A DNA stretch of 64,000 nucleotides from Bradyrhizobium elkanii WSM2783 (GTDB lineage: Bacteria > Pseudomonadota > Alphaproteobacteria > Rhizobiales > Xanthobacteraceae): positions 84,022-148,021 of the forward strand of contig NZ_AXAP01000015.1 of assembly GCF_000472865.1 (NCBI RefSeq). The letters are read 5' to 3'. The notes beneath the pieces are model-generated. The model was not told where the DNA came from. It worked only from the letters and a program-made list of their open reading frames with translations, and searched no databases. Position 1 is the first letter of the stretch. Every line of letters begins with the position of its first letter. This document shows, one piece after another, positions 36,912 to 46,094 of the stretch. The position numbers were made by a program, and so were the translations under genes.

Positions 36912-39900
36912 CTAGCCCCCGCCACCAAAGCGGCGCGACCACCAGCCGGCCTTGCGGGGCGCCGGAGCCTCGGTCGCCGCTGCAGGCGCAGGTTCCGCGA
37001 TGGCCGCAGGCGCAGGTTCGGCGGCCGGCGCGGCAGCGGGCTCTGCCGGCGGAATCGGCTCGGATTCGCTTTGCACCACGACGGGCTCGGGCTGCGAGGC
37101 GAAGCTCACTTTCTCGCGCACGGTCGAGCGGCGACGCATCGCGCGATCATTCTCCTGCGCAGGCTCCTCGGCCTCGGGCGCGGCGACGCTCACCGGCTCC
37201 GGCTGAGGGGGCGGGCTCTTGGCCGGCTCCAGCTCGAACTCGGGCTCGGCGACCGGGTCGGGCTGAACCAATGTCTGTGCAGGCTCGGGCGAGCCGCCGT
37301 CGAAATCGGCGACGGCGTCCGCGGCTTCCGGCTCCGCGCGCGGGCCGAGTTCGTCGGCAATCGAGGCGGCAAGACCCTCATCCGCACCATGGCCGCCACG
37401 GCGGCGGCGTCCGCCGCGCCGTCCACGCCGGCGCGGACGGCGTTCGCCGTTCTGGCCTTCACCACGAGCCGACTGCTCTTCGCTCTCGTCCTCGTCGGTC
37501 TCGACTTCCTCGGCGGCAATGCCGTCGTCGGTCTCGGGCGCAAGCGGCAACGCCTCGCCATCCTCGCGCGGCACACCGCCCTCGCGGACTTCGCCGCCGC
37601 CACCGCGGCCGCGACGCCGCCGGCGCCGCCTTCGGCGCGGACCGTCGGCCTCTTCGCCGGCGCTCGTTTCGTCGCTCAGGCCTTCCGTTTCCTCGGTCTC
37701 GATCTCCGCCTCGATGTCGAACGGTTCCTCGTCGTCATAGGCCTCTTCGAGCTGAGGCGGCGCGGACGCGGCCTGCGCCGCGAGCAGCGCCTTGGCGGCT
37801 TCCAGCGTGTGCACCTGCTCGCCGCGGTCAATGATGTAGGACTGCTGGCCGCTCACGGTCGCATCCGCCGCCACCGAGATCTGGACCTTGAAGGCGGTTT
37901 CGAGATCGCGCAGATGGCCGCGCTTGTGGTTGAGGACGTAGAGCGCGACGTCCGTGCGGGTGCGCACCACGAGATTGTGAGTCGCGCCCTTCATCAGGAT
38001 TTCCTCGATGCCGCGCAGGAGCTGCAGCGCCACCGACGAGACCGAGCGGACATGCCCGGAGCCGCCGCAATGCGGGCAGGGCTCGGTCGAGCTCTCGAGC
38101 ACGCTGGCGCGGATGCGCTGGCGCGACATCTCGAGCAGGCCGAAATGCGAGATGCGCCCGACCTGGATGCGTGCGCGGTCCTGCCGCAAGCAATCGGAGA
38201 GCTTGCGCTCGACCGCGCGGTTGTTGCGCTTCTCGTCCATGTCGATGAAGTCGATGACGATCAGGCCCGCGAGGTCGCGCAGGCGGAGCTGTCGCGCGAC
38301 TTCCTCCGCTGCCTCAAGATTGGTCTTGAGCGCGGTGTCCTCGATGTGATGCTCGCGCGTGGCGCGGCCGGAGTTGACGTCGATCGAGACCAGCGCCTCG
38401 GTCTGGTTGATGACAATGTAGCCGCCAGAGCGTAGCTGCACAGTCGGGGAGAACATCGCGTCGAGCTGGCTTTCGACGCCCATCCGAGAGAACAGAGGCT
38501 GGCCGTCGCGGTACTGCTTCACCGCGCGGACATTCTCCGGCATCAGCATCTTCATGAAGTCGCGCGCTTCGCGGTAGCCGGCTTCGCCCGCCACCATGAT
38601 CTCGTCGATCTCCTTGTTGTAGAGGTCGCGCAGCGAGCGCTTGATCAGCGAGCCTTCCTCGTAGACGAGGGTGGGGGCCTGCGACTTCAGGGTCAGGTCG
38701 CGCACGGTTTCCCACATGCGGATCAGATATTCGAAATCGCGCTTGATCTCCTGCTTCGAACGCGAGGCCCCGGCCGTGCGCAGGATGATGCCCATACCCT
38801 CGGGCACGTCGAGATCCTGCACCACTTCCTTGAGCCGCGAGCGATCCTGGGCCGAGGTGATCTTGCGGCTGATGCCTCCGCCGCGCGCGGTGTTAGGCAT
38901 CAGCACCGCATAACGGCCGGCGAGCGAAAGATACGTCGTTAGCGCCGCGCCCTTGTTGCCGCGTTCTTCCTTGACGACCTGCACCAGCATCACCTGCCGG
39001 CGCTTGATGACTTCCTGGATCTTGTACTGGCGTCGCGGGCGGAAGGGGCGCTCCGGCACCTCCTCGAGCACGTCGTCGCCGCCAACGGATTCGACGACTT
39101 CCTCTTCTTCTTCGCCGTCTTCGCCTTCCTCGTCGTCCTCATCGTCATGCGTTTCGTCGCCGAGCGGCTCGGCGCCATGCTCGTCATGCGGCGCAGCCTC
39201 CGCGACGAGTTCCGCGGGGGCATGCTCATCGGACGCTGGATGCTCCTCGCCGGGCTCCGCGGTCGGTTGCGCATCCTCGGCGTGGGCGGCGTTTTCCTCG
39301 ACCTGCTCCTCTCGCGCGCGCTCGGGCTCGTGGTTAACCTCGATCTCGGCCCCGACATCCGGAGCGGCAGCGGCGGCCGATGCCTCGACCGCGGCGACAA
39401 CCGGGTCGGCTTGCACTTCCGCTGCAGCGGTTTCGCTCAGAGCAGGCGCATGATCATGGTCGTCATGAGCATGACGGTCGTCACGGGCATGTTCGTGTTC
39501 GCCGTGCTCGTGCCCATCATGATCGTGCTCGTCATGACGGTCGTGCTCGTCAGCATGCTCGTGTGCTTCGTGCTCATGGTGCTCATGCGCATCGGCGCCG
39601 AGCTCGTGCTGCTCGGCTTCCGCATGAAGCGCGTGATCCTCATCGGCCTGCGGATCGAGCGGCTCGGCACCCTCGACGACCTCGCTCTGAACGCGCTCGC
39701 CATGACCGCGGCGGCGGGCATTGCGGTGCCGGGAGCGGCGGCGGTGAGGCCGGCTTTCGCTCTCCTCCTCGGCCTCGCGATGGGCGCGTTCTTCGGCCTC
39801 GATCAGCGCCTGACGGTCGGCGACCGGTATCTGGTAATAGTCTGGATGGATTTCGCTGAAGGCAAGGAAGCCATGGCGGTTGCCGCCATACTCGATGAAC

Positions 39901-40070
39901 GCCGCCTGCAGCGACGGCTCTACGCGCGTCACCTTGGCGAGGTAAATATTGCCGCGCAGTTGCTTGCGTTGGGCAGTCTCGAAATCAAATTCTTCGACGC
40001 GATTGCCGCGGACCACGACGACCCGGGTCTCTTCCGGGTGGGTGGCATCGATCAACATCTTGTTGGGCAT
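36912..40070 (-). CDS. rne: Ribonuclease E/G family endoribonuclease with His-rich S1 insertion
   Basis: Central mRNA decay and rRNA/tRNA processing nuclease. 1052 aa, from ATG 40070 (MPNKMLIDATHPEETRVVVV). The S1 domain is split: strands at 35-80, then a very long acidic insertion (about 95-375), resuming at MLVQVVKEERGNKGAALTTY. Catalytic Asp564 and Asp607 (IDVNSGRATREH, VIDFIDM) have the same 43-residue spacing as Asp303/Asp346 of E. coli. The zinc link is CPHC (665-668). The C-terminal part (about 750-1052) is disordered: acidic, Arg-rich RGRGGG-type and Pro/Ala-rich segments for degradosome partners. The insertion contains 18 His in 49 residues (about 160-208). An unusual 755-base leader may allow autoregulation, as known for rne. 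Confidence 0.95.
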   Translation of the reverse strand: MPNKMLIDATHPEETRVVVVRGNRVEEFDFETAQRKQLRGNIYLAKVTRVEPSLQAAFIEYGGNRHGFLAFSEIHPDYYQIPVADRQALIEAEERAHREAEEESESRPHRRRSRHRNARRRGHGERVQSEVVEGAEPLDPQADEDHALHAEAEQHELGADAHEHHEHEAHEHADEHDRHDEHDHDGHEHGEHEHARDDRHAHDDHDHAPALSETAAAEVQADPVVAAVEASAAAAAPDVGAEIEVNHEPERAREEQVEENAAHAEDAQPTAEPGEEHPASDEHAPAELVAEAAPHDEHGAEPLGDETHDDEDDEEGEDGEEEEEVVESVGGDDVLEEVPERPFRPRRQYKIQEVIKRRQVMLVQVVKEERGNKGAALTTYLSLAGRYAVLMPNTARGGGISRKITSAQDRSRLKEVVQDLDVPEGMGIILRTAGASRSKQEIKRDFEYLIRMWETVRDLTLKSQAPTLVYEEGSLIKRSLRDLYNKEIDEIMVAGEAGYREARDFMKMLMPENVRAVKQYRDGQPLFSRMGVESQLDAMFSPTVQLRSGGYIVINQTEALVSIDVNSGRATREHHIEDTALKTNLEAAEEVARQLRLRDLAGLIVIDFIDMDEKRNNRAVERKLSDCLRQDRARIQVGRISHFGLLEMSRQRIRASVLESSTEPCPHCGGSGHVRSVSSVALQLLRGIEEILMKGATHNLVVRTRTDVALYVLNHKRGHLRDLETAFKVQISVAADATVSGQQSYIIDRGEQVHTLEAAKALLAAQAASAPPQLEEAYDDEEPFDIEAEIETEETEGLSDETSAGEEADGPRRRRRRRRRGRGGGGEVREGGVPREDGEALPLAPETDDGIAAEEVETDEDESEEQSARGEGQNGERRPRRRGRRGGRRRRGGHGADEGLAASIADELGPRAEPEAADAVADFDGGSPEPAQTLVQPDPVAEPEFELEPAKSPPPQPEPVSVAAPEAEEPAQENDRAMRRRSTVREKVSFASQPEPVVVQSESEPIPPAEPAAAPAAEPAPAAIAEPAPAAATEAPAPRKAGWWSRRFGGGG

Positions 40071-40825
40071 TCTGGAGCTCTTGAAGGCGGCGGGCGCGTA
40101 GCATGGCGCGCGCAGATTGCGCCGCCCGGTGACGCGACGGTCCACCTGATTCGGGGGTGAGGGGAAGGCCAAAACGCAAATCGGAGCGCCGTGCGAAGCC
40201 CGGCCCCACCGGAACAAACCGACGTGCGGAGCTTTCGCCTCGCGTGGTCGCGATCGTCTCGGGGGTGTTGGTCGGCAACACAGTCTGGCGCATCAAGCGG
40301 TTGGCCCGTCTGAACATATTCTGGCGGCAAACAATACCGCCGCATCTTTCGCTGAAGGCCCGGCGCGGCGCCAAAGCGCTCGCCGGCCAATCGCATATTG
40401 GGCCCCTTCTTTGACCATGAACCTTTCGGAAAACTGGTGTCCAGTTTTCCGGATCATGCTCTGGGGCCGAATAATCAGTTCTGCCGTGTCTCGCCCCATG
40501 CCACACAGAATGTGTCTGGGGCTGAACGCCGCTCGGGCTCAAACCGCCACTCCATGTCAGCCGCGCGCAGCGCTGGCTGGGGAGGGACCGGGAAAAAACG
40601 CTGGCGCCTTCAGGCTCGAAGGTTCCACCGCTGCACCGGGAGGCTGAACGCGACACAACTGGGAGTATTAGCCGTCAGCACTCCGTACATACGTGGATTG
40701 GTCGCTGCACGCAAGGGAGCGTCGCGGCGAGGCAACAGTCGAACCATTTCGCCCGTGCGGTATTAGGGTCTCGTTAACCCTGTGGTTCTAATGCGGTATG
40801 ACGACGGCTCGGAGGGCGCCGAATC
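40071..40825. other. 755-base divergent region between rne and the amidase gene
   Basis: No convincing gene. It contains a perfect 10-bp inverted repeat, GGAAAACTGG (40428-40437) and CCAGTTTTCC (40441-40450), inside a sequence known as a dispersed repeat in this group. The rne side may be a long 5' leader. Small open frames on either strand have no domain content. Confidence 0.4.
40428..40450. repeat. Palindromic dispersed repeat
   Basis: 10-bp perfect arms around TGT, within TTCGGAAAACTGGTGTCCAG and the following TTTTCCGG. The type is common in bradyrhizobial intergenic DNA. No terminator-like T-tract is present. Confidence 0.6.
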
Positions 40826-42121
40826 GTGGCGGACCGCGTAAATCGATGGACTTCGCTGGGGTGCAGACTGTTGTGCGCCGCAGCGTTGGCGTGCGGCCCG
40901 ATTGCTGTTTCGAGGGTGGCTGAAGCAACGCCGCCAAGTCCCTCTGCCGGCAGCGATTTTCCTGTCGTTTCTGAAGCCCGGCTTGCCGGAGACGCCAAGC
41001 AGACCCGGTTCATTGTCGACCTCGACAAGAAGATTCAGTTCCGCGCCTTCACACTCGCCGATCCCTACCGGGTGGTCGTGGATATTCCCCAGGTGACGTT
41101 CCAGCTCCCCGCCGGAACCGGAAATTCCGGGCGCGGGCTGGTGAAGGCATTCCGCTACGGGCTGGTGATGCCGGGCGGGTCGCGAATCGTCTTCGACCTC
41201 ATGGGGCCGGCGAAGATCGCCAATTCCTACGTGCTGGACGCGGCCAACGGCCAGCCGCCGCGCCTGGTCCTGGAACTGGAGCAGGTTGACCGCAACGCGT
41301 TCACCCAGCAGCTTGCGCCGGACGACCGGCCGGAGCTGAAGCCGACCATAGCGGAAGCCAAGGCGGCGTTGCCGGCCGAGGGAACGCCCAACGCAAAGCC
41401 AGGCGAGCCGCCGGATTCGCGGCCCCTGATCGTGATCGATCCCGGGCATGGCGGCATCGACAACGGCACCCAGTCGAACGGCGAGCTGGAAAAGACCCTC
41501 GTGCTCGGCTTCGGGCTCGCATTGCGCGACCGGATCGAGAAGTCGGGCAAATACCGGGTCGTCATGACCCGCACCGATGACACGTTCATCCCGCTGAACG
41601 ACCGGGTCAAAATCGCCCGCAGCCAGTCGGCGGCGCTGTTCGTCTCGATCCATGCCGACGCGCTGCCGCGCCGGGAAGGCGACGCCCAGGGCGCGACCAT
41701 CTATACGCTGTCGGACAAGGCCTCCGACGCCGAAGCGGAGCGGCTGGCGGAAGCCGAGAACAAGGCGGACGCCATCGCCGGCGTGAACCTGTCCGATGAG
41801 CCGACCGAGGTCGCCGATATCCTGATTGATCTCGCGCGCCGCGAGACCAAGACATTCTCCAACCGTTTTGCGCGGCTGTTGGTGTCCGAGATGAAGACGA
41901 CCGCGCGGATGCACAAGCACCCGCTGAAATCGGCGGGCTTTCGGGTCCTGAAGGCGCCCGACGTGCCCTCGGTCCTGGTCGAACTCGGCTATGTCTCCAA
42001 CAAAGGCGACCTCGAACACCTGGTATCGGAGGACTGGCGCAACAAGGCGGTGGGATCGATGCTGCAGGCCATTGACGCCTTTTTTGCCAAGCGACTCGCG
42101 ACGGCCACGCCGGACAAGTGA
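40826..42121 (+). CDS. amiC: N-acetylmuramoyl-L-alanine amidase with AMIN domain (AmiC-like)
   Basis: Cleaves the stem peptide from murein during cell separation. 431 aa, start GTG 40826. Signal segment up to about 34, AMIN domain about 48-155 (RFIVDLDKKIQFRAFTLAD, YRVVVDIPQVTF), Pro-rich linker, Amidase_3 about 199-425. The zinc ligand motifs are IDPGHGGIDNG, the Glu in GELEKTL and FVSIHADAL; the catalytic Glu is near the C-terminus in VPSVLVELGYVSN. The autoinhibitory helix region typical of AmiC is present (AEAERLAEAENKADAIAG). The gene 230 bases downstream is PBP1A, a common alphaproteobacterial pairing. Confidence 0.95.
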   Translation: MADRVNRWTSLGCRLLCAAALACGPIAVSRVAEATPPSPSAGSDFPVVSEARLAGDAKQTRFIVDLDKKIQFRAFTLADPYRVVVDIPQVTFQLPAGTGNSGRGLVKAFRYGLVMPGGSRIVFDLMGPAKIANSYVLDAANGQPPRLVLELEQVDRNAFTQQLAPDDRPELKPTIAEAKAALPAEGTPNAKPGEPPDSRPLIVIDPGHGGIDNGTQSNGELEKTLVLGFGLALRDRIEKSGKYRVVMTRTDDTFIPLNDRVKIARSQSAALFVSIHADALPRREGDAQGATIYTLSDKASDAEAERLAEAENKADAIAGVNLSDEPTEVADILIDLARRETKTFSNRFARLLVSEMKTTARMHKHPLKSAGFRVLKAPDVPSVLVELGYVSNKGDLEHLVSEDWRNKAVGSMLQAIDAFFAKRLATATPDK

Positions 42122-42350
42122 CGGTGCCTGGACTAGAAAAGGCGCCGCTCGGAACCGGGAGGCCCTAGTTTGGCCACAGCGGCAACGGTATAGGACGTTG
42201 TCGGGGGCCTCGTGGAATCGGCCGATTTTGTCCGCGGAGCGCTCTATTGTTCGCCTCAAGCACCGGCAGGCTGTTAGGGCCGGGAGCATTCGCAACGAGG
42301 AAGTGTCGCCGGCCGGTCCGGCGCAATAGGGTTGGAACGGAACTTCGATA

Positions 42351-44837
42351 ATGCGCTTGCTCGTGCGGTTCATGGGTTTCTTGTTCGCCGCGGGGACCGT
42401 CGTGTTCCTGGTTGGCGTGGCCGGCGTCGCGGGCGCGATCTGGCATTTCTCCAAGGACCTGCCGGATTATTCGCAGCTTCAGGACTATGAGCCGCCGGTG
42501 ATGACGCGCGTGCATGCGTCCGACGGCTCGCTGCTCGGCGAATATTCGAAGGAGCGGCGGCTCTATCTGCCGATCCAGGCGGTGCCCAAGCTGGTCATCA
42601 ACGCGTTCCTCGCGGCTGAAGACAAGAATTTCTACGAGCACGGCGGCATCGACTTTTCCGGCATGGCGCGCGCGGCGATCCTGTACGCGCAGAACTATGG
42701 CTCGGGCCGCCGGCCGCAGGGTGCGTCGACGATCACCCAGCAGGTCGCCAAGAACTTCCTGCTCACCAACGAGGTCTCGTTCGCGCGCAAGATCAAGGAA
42801 GCGCTGCTCGCGATGCGCATCGAGCGCGCTTACTCCAAGGATCGTATCCTCGAGCTCTATCTGAACGAAATCTATCTCGGCCTTGGTGCCTATGGCATCG
42901 CCGCCGCTTCGCTGGTTTATTTCGACAAGTCGGTGAATGAACTGACCGTCGCCGAAGCCGCTTATCTCGCCTCGCTGCCGAAGGCGCCGGCGGCGCTGCA
43001 TCCGGTGCGCAACCGCGACCGCGCGATCGAGCGCCGCAACTACGTGATCGACCGCCTGCTCGAAAATGGCTGGATCAAGCAAGCCGACGCCGACAAGGCG
43101 CGCAAGGAGCAACTGGTCGTCACCAACCGCAGCAACGGCTCACATACCTTCGCCGGCGAATATTTTGCCGAGGAAGTCCGCCGCGACATCTTCGAGCGCT
43201 ACGGCGAGAAGAAGCTTTACGAGGGCGGCCTGTCGGTGCGCACCACGCTCGATCCGAAGATCCAGGTGATGGCGCGCAAGACCATGGCCGCCGGCCTCGT
43301 CAACTACGACGAAGGGCAGGGCTGGAGGGGCCCGATCACCAAGCTCGATGTTTCCGGCGACTGGGGCGTGAAGCTCGCCGACGTCAAATCGCTCTCCGAC
43401 ATCTCGCCATGGCGAATGGCGGTCGTGCTCGAAACCAGTGACCAGTCGGCGCGCATCGGATTCCAGCCCGGCCGCGAACTCGGCGGCGCCGTCAGCAAGC
43501 AGCGGCAGACCGGCCTTATCACACTCGATGGCATGCGTTGGGCAAGGCCCACGTCCGGCGCGGCGCGCGGGCGGTCACCAACGGCGGTGTCGCAGGTGCT
43601 CGCGCCCGGTGACGTCATCTATGCCGATCCCCTGGTGACCAAGGAGGGCACGGCGGTCGAAGGCCAGTACCGGCTGCGGCAATTGCCGGAAATCTCCGGT
43701 GCCATGGTCGCAATGGATCCATGGACCGGCCGCGTGCTGGCCATGGTCGGCGGCTTCTCGTTCGACCAGAGCCAGTTCAACCGCGCCACCCAGGCCTATC
43801 GGCAGCCGGGATCGTCGTTCAAACCGATCGTGTATTCGACGGCGCTGGATAATGGCTACACGCCGTCCACAGTGGTGGTCGATGCGCCGATCGAAATCGA
43901 CCAGGGGCAGGGCGCCGGCGTCTGGCGTCCGGAGAACTATTCGACCGGCAAGTATTACGGTCCGACCACGCTGCGCAATGCGCTGGCGCGCTCGCTGAAC
44001 ACCGTCACGGTGCGGCTGGCGCAGGACATCGGCATGCCTCTGATCGGCGAATACGCCAAGCGTTTCGGTGTCTATGACGAATTGCCGAATTATCTCTCCT
44101 ACGCGCTCGGCGCTGGCGAGACCACGGTGATGCGGATGGTCACCGCCTATTCGATGTTCGCCAATGGCGGCCGCCGCGTGAAGCCGACGCTGATCGATCG
44201 CATCCAGGACCGTTACGGGCACACCATCTACCGGCACGACCAGCGCGAATGCCGCGGCTGTGACGTACCTGGAGGCTGGAAGAACCAGCCCGAACCGCAG
44301 CTCGTGGATCGCCGCGAGCAGGTGCTCGATCCGATGACGGCCTATCAGATCACCTCGATGATGGAAGGCGTGGTCCAGTACGGAACCGCCACGGCGGTGA
44401 AGGAGGTCGGCAAGCCGATCGCCGGCAAGACCGGCACCACCAACGACGAGAAGGACGTCTGGTTCATCGGCTTCTCGCCGGATCTCGTGGTTGGCGTCTA
44501 TCTGGGCTACGACAAGCCGCGCAATCTCGGTCGTAAAGCCACCGGTGGCGCGTTGGCCGCGCCGGTCGCACGCGATTTCCTCAAACTTGCGCTGGCGGAG
44601 AAGCCGGCGACGCCGTTCAAGATCCCGGCCGGCATCAAGCTCGTGCGCGTCGATTCCAAGAGCGGCATGCGCGCTGGCCCGGGCGAGGGTGGACGCACCA
44701 TCCTGGAAGCCTTCAAGCCGGGCACGGCGCCGCCGGATAGCTACTCCGCCATCGGCGTGGCCGATGCTGAGGGCCGGCTGCCGCCGGCCGTTGCGCCCGA
44801 CGCGGGCGCGATCATGCGTCCCGGCGGATTGTATTAG
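42351..44837 (+). CDS. mrcA: Penicillin-binding protein 1A (bifunctional transglycosylase/transpeptidase)
   Basis: Polymerises and crosslinks peptidoglycan. 828 aa: N-terminal membrane anchor (6-30), GT51 domain with AAEDKNFYEHGGIDFSGMAR and GASTITQQVAKNFLLTNE, an OB-like inserted domain (about 330-440), then the transpeptidase with SSFK (Ser488, Lys491), SLN in ALARSLNTVTV and KTGT (693-696). The C-terminal tail is short and Pro-rich. All catalytic motifs are intact. Confidence 0.97.
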   Translation: MRLLVRFMGFLFAAGTVVFLVGVAGVAGAIWHFSKDLPDYSQLQDYEPPVMTRVHASDGSLLGEYSKERRLYLPIQAVPKLVINAFLAAEDKNFYEHGGIDFSGMARAAILYAQNYGSGRRPQGASTITQQVAKNFLLTNEVSFARKIKEALLAMRIERAYSKDRILELYLNEIYLGLGAYGIAAASLVYFDKSVNELTVAEAAYLASLPKAPAALHPVRNRDRAIERRNYVIDRLLENGWIKQADADKARKEQLVVTNRSNGSHTFAGEYFAEEVRRDIFERYGEKKLYEGGLSVRTTLDPKIQVMARKTMAAGLVNYDEGQGWRGPITKLDVSGDWGVKLADVKSLSDISPWRMAVVLETSDQSARIGFQPGRELGGAVSKQRQTGLITLDGMRWARPTSGAARGRSPTAVSQVLAPGDVIYADPLVTKEGTAVEGQYRLRQLPEISGAMVAMDPWTGRVLAMVGGFSFDQSQFNRATQAYRQPGSSFKPIVYSTALDNGYTPSTVVVDAPIEIDQGQGAGVWRPENYSTGKYYGPTTLRNALARSLNTVTVRLAQDIGMPLIGEYAKRFGVYDELPNYLSYALGAGETTVMRMVTAYSMFANGGRRVKPTLIDRIQDRYGHTIYRHDQRECRGCDVPGGWKNQPEPQLVDRREQVLDPMTAYQITSMMEGVVQYGTATAVKEVGKPIAGKTGTTNDEKDVWFIGFSPDLVVGVYLGYDKPRNLGRKATGGALAAPVARDFLKLALAEKPATPFKIPAGIKLVRVDSKSGMRAGPGEGGRTILEAFKPGTAPPDSYSAIGVADAEGRLPPAVAPDAGAIMRPGGLY

Positions 44838-44945
44838 CGCCTTGAGGCTCCAAATCATCGGGAAACAGGCCCGCGGCCGATTGCGCTTCCGCGCTTCGGC
44901 CGCTACATCCCTCACAAGACATTCATAATTCAGACCAGAAAGACC

Positions 44946-46077
44946 ATGCGCGCGGAAGTCGAACGCCTAGTTGAAGAGATCAAGCAGTCAGTCGGGCTGC
45001 TGAGGAGGCATCTTTGACGTCGAGAAATCGACGGCACGGCTGGCCGAGCTGAACAAGCTCGCCGAAGATCCCGATCTCTGGAACGATCCCCAGAAAGCCC
45101 AGAAGCTGATGCAGGAGCGCACCTCGCTGGAGGATGCGCTGTCCGGCATCAGCAAGGTCGAGCGTGAGCTCGAGGACAATGTCGGCATGATCGAGCTCGG
45201 CGAGGCCGAGAACGATGAGGGCGTCGTCGCGGAAGCCGAGAAGGCGCTCAAGGACCTCAAGAAGGAAGTCGCCCGGCGCGAGCTGGAGGCGCTGCTGTCA
45301 GGCGAGGCCGACAAGTTCGACTCCTATCTCGAAGTCCATGCCGGCGCCGGCGGCACCGAGAGCCAGGACTGGGCGCAGATGCTGCTGCGGATGTACACGC
45401 GCTGGGCGGAGAACCATGGCTTCAAGGTCGAGTATCTCGAGGAATCCCAGGGCGAAGAGGCGGGCATCAAGTCCGCCACCATCCAGATCAGCGGCCATAA
45501 CGCGTATGGCTGGCTGAAGACGGAGGCCGGCGTCCACCGGCTGGTCCGAATCTCGCCGTTCGATTCCAATGCGCGCCGGCATACCTCGTTCTCGAGCGTG
45601 ACGATCTTTCCGGTTGTCGACGACAGCATCAAGATCGACATCAAGGAGTCGGATGTGCGCACCGACACCATGCGCTCCGGCGGCGCCGGCGGTCAGCACG
45701 TCAACAAGACCGAATCCGCGGTGCGTCTGACCCATATCCCGACCGGGATCGCCGTGGTCTGCCAGGCCGGCCGCTCCCAGCACAAGAACCGCGCGCAAGC
45801 GTGGGACATGCTGCGCGCCCGACTCTACGAGATCGAATTGAAGAAGCGCGAGGAGCAGGCAGCCGCGGATCAGGCCGCCAAGACCGATATCGGCTGGGGC
45901 CACCAGATCCGCTCCTATGTGCTGCAGCCCTACCAGATGGTGAAGGACCTGCGCACGGGCGTGCAGACCTCAGATACTGCAGGCGTGCTCGACGGCGACC
46001 TCGATGAGTTCATGGCGGCCACGTTGGCGCAAAAGGCATTCGGCACGACCGCTGGCGCGATCGAGGACGTCGATTAA
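44946..46077 (+). CDS. prfB: Peptide chain release factor 2, programmed +1 frameshift
   Basis: Joined product: 44946-45014 (23 codons) and 45016-46077, 376 aa in total. The first frame reads [20 protein letters not shown] and reaches CTT TGA C; shifting +1 at CTT gives Asp-Val-Glu-Lys and the rest of RF2. Recognises UGA/UAA: the SPF tripeptide is in [15 protein letters not shown], the GGQ in [15 protein letters not shown]. The N-terminal helical domain is normal. Programmed shifting makes RF2 synthesis depend on RF2 level. A caller that ignores it truncates the gene to 45109. Confidence 0.97.
45003..45018 (+). promoter_or_regulatory. prfB: prfB autoregulatory frameshift site
   Basis: AGGAGG (45003-45008), CAT, then CTT TGA C (45012-45018). 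The internal Shine-Dalgarno sits three bases upstream of the slippery CTT, exactly as in E. coli prfB, with an in-frame UGA followed by C (poor termination context). Confidence 0.95.
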
Positions 46078-46094
46078 AGGAGCGCGCGGCTTGG

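Noticed and set aside
37071..38435. 454-aa and 337-aa open frames opposite rne
   Set aside because: Antisense shadows of the RNase E coding sequence, produced by the codon bias and by the His-rich repeats.
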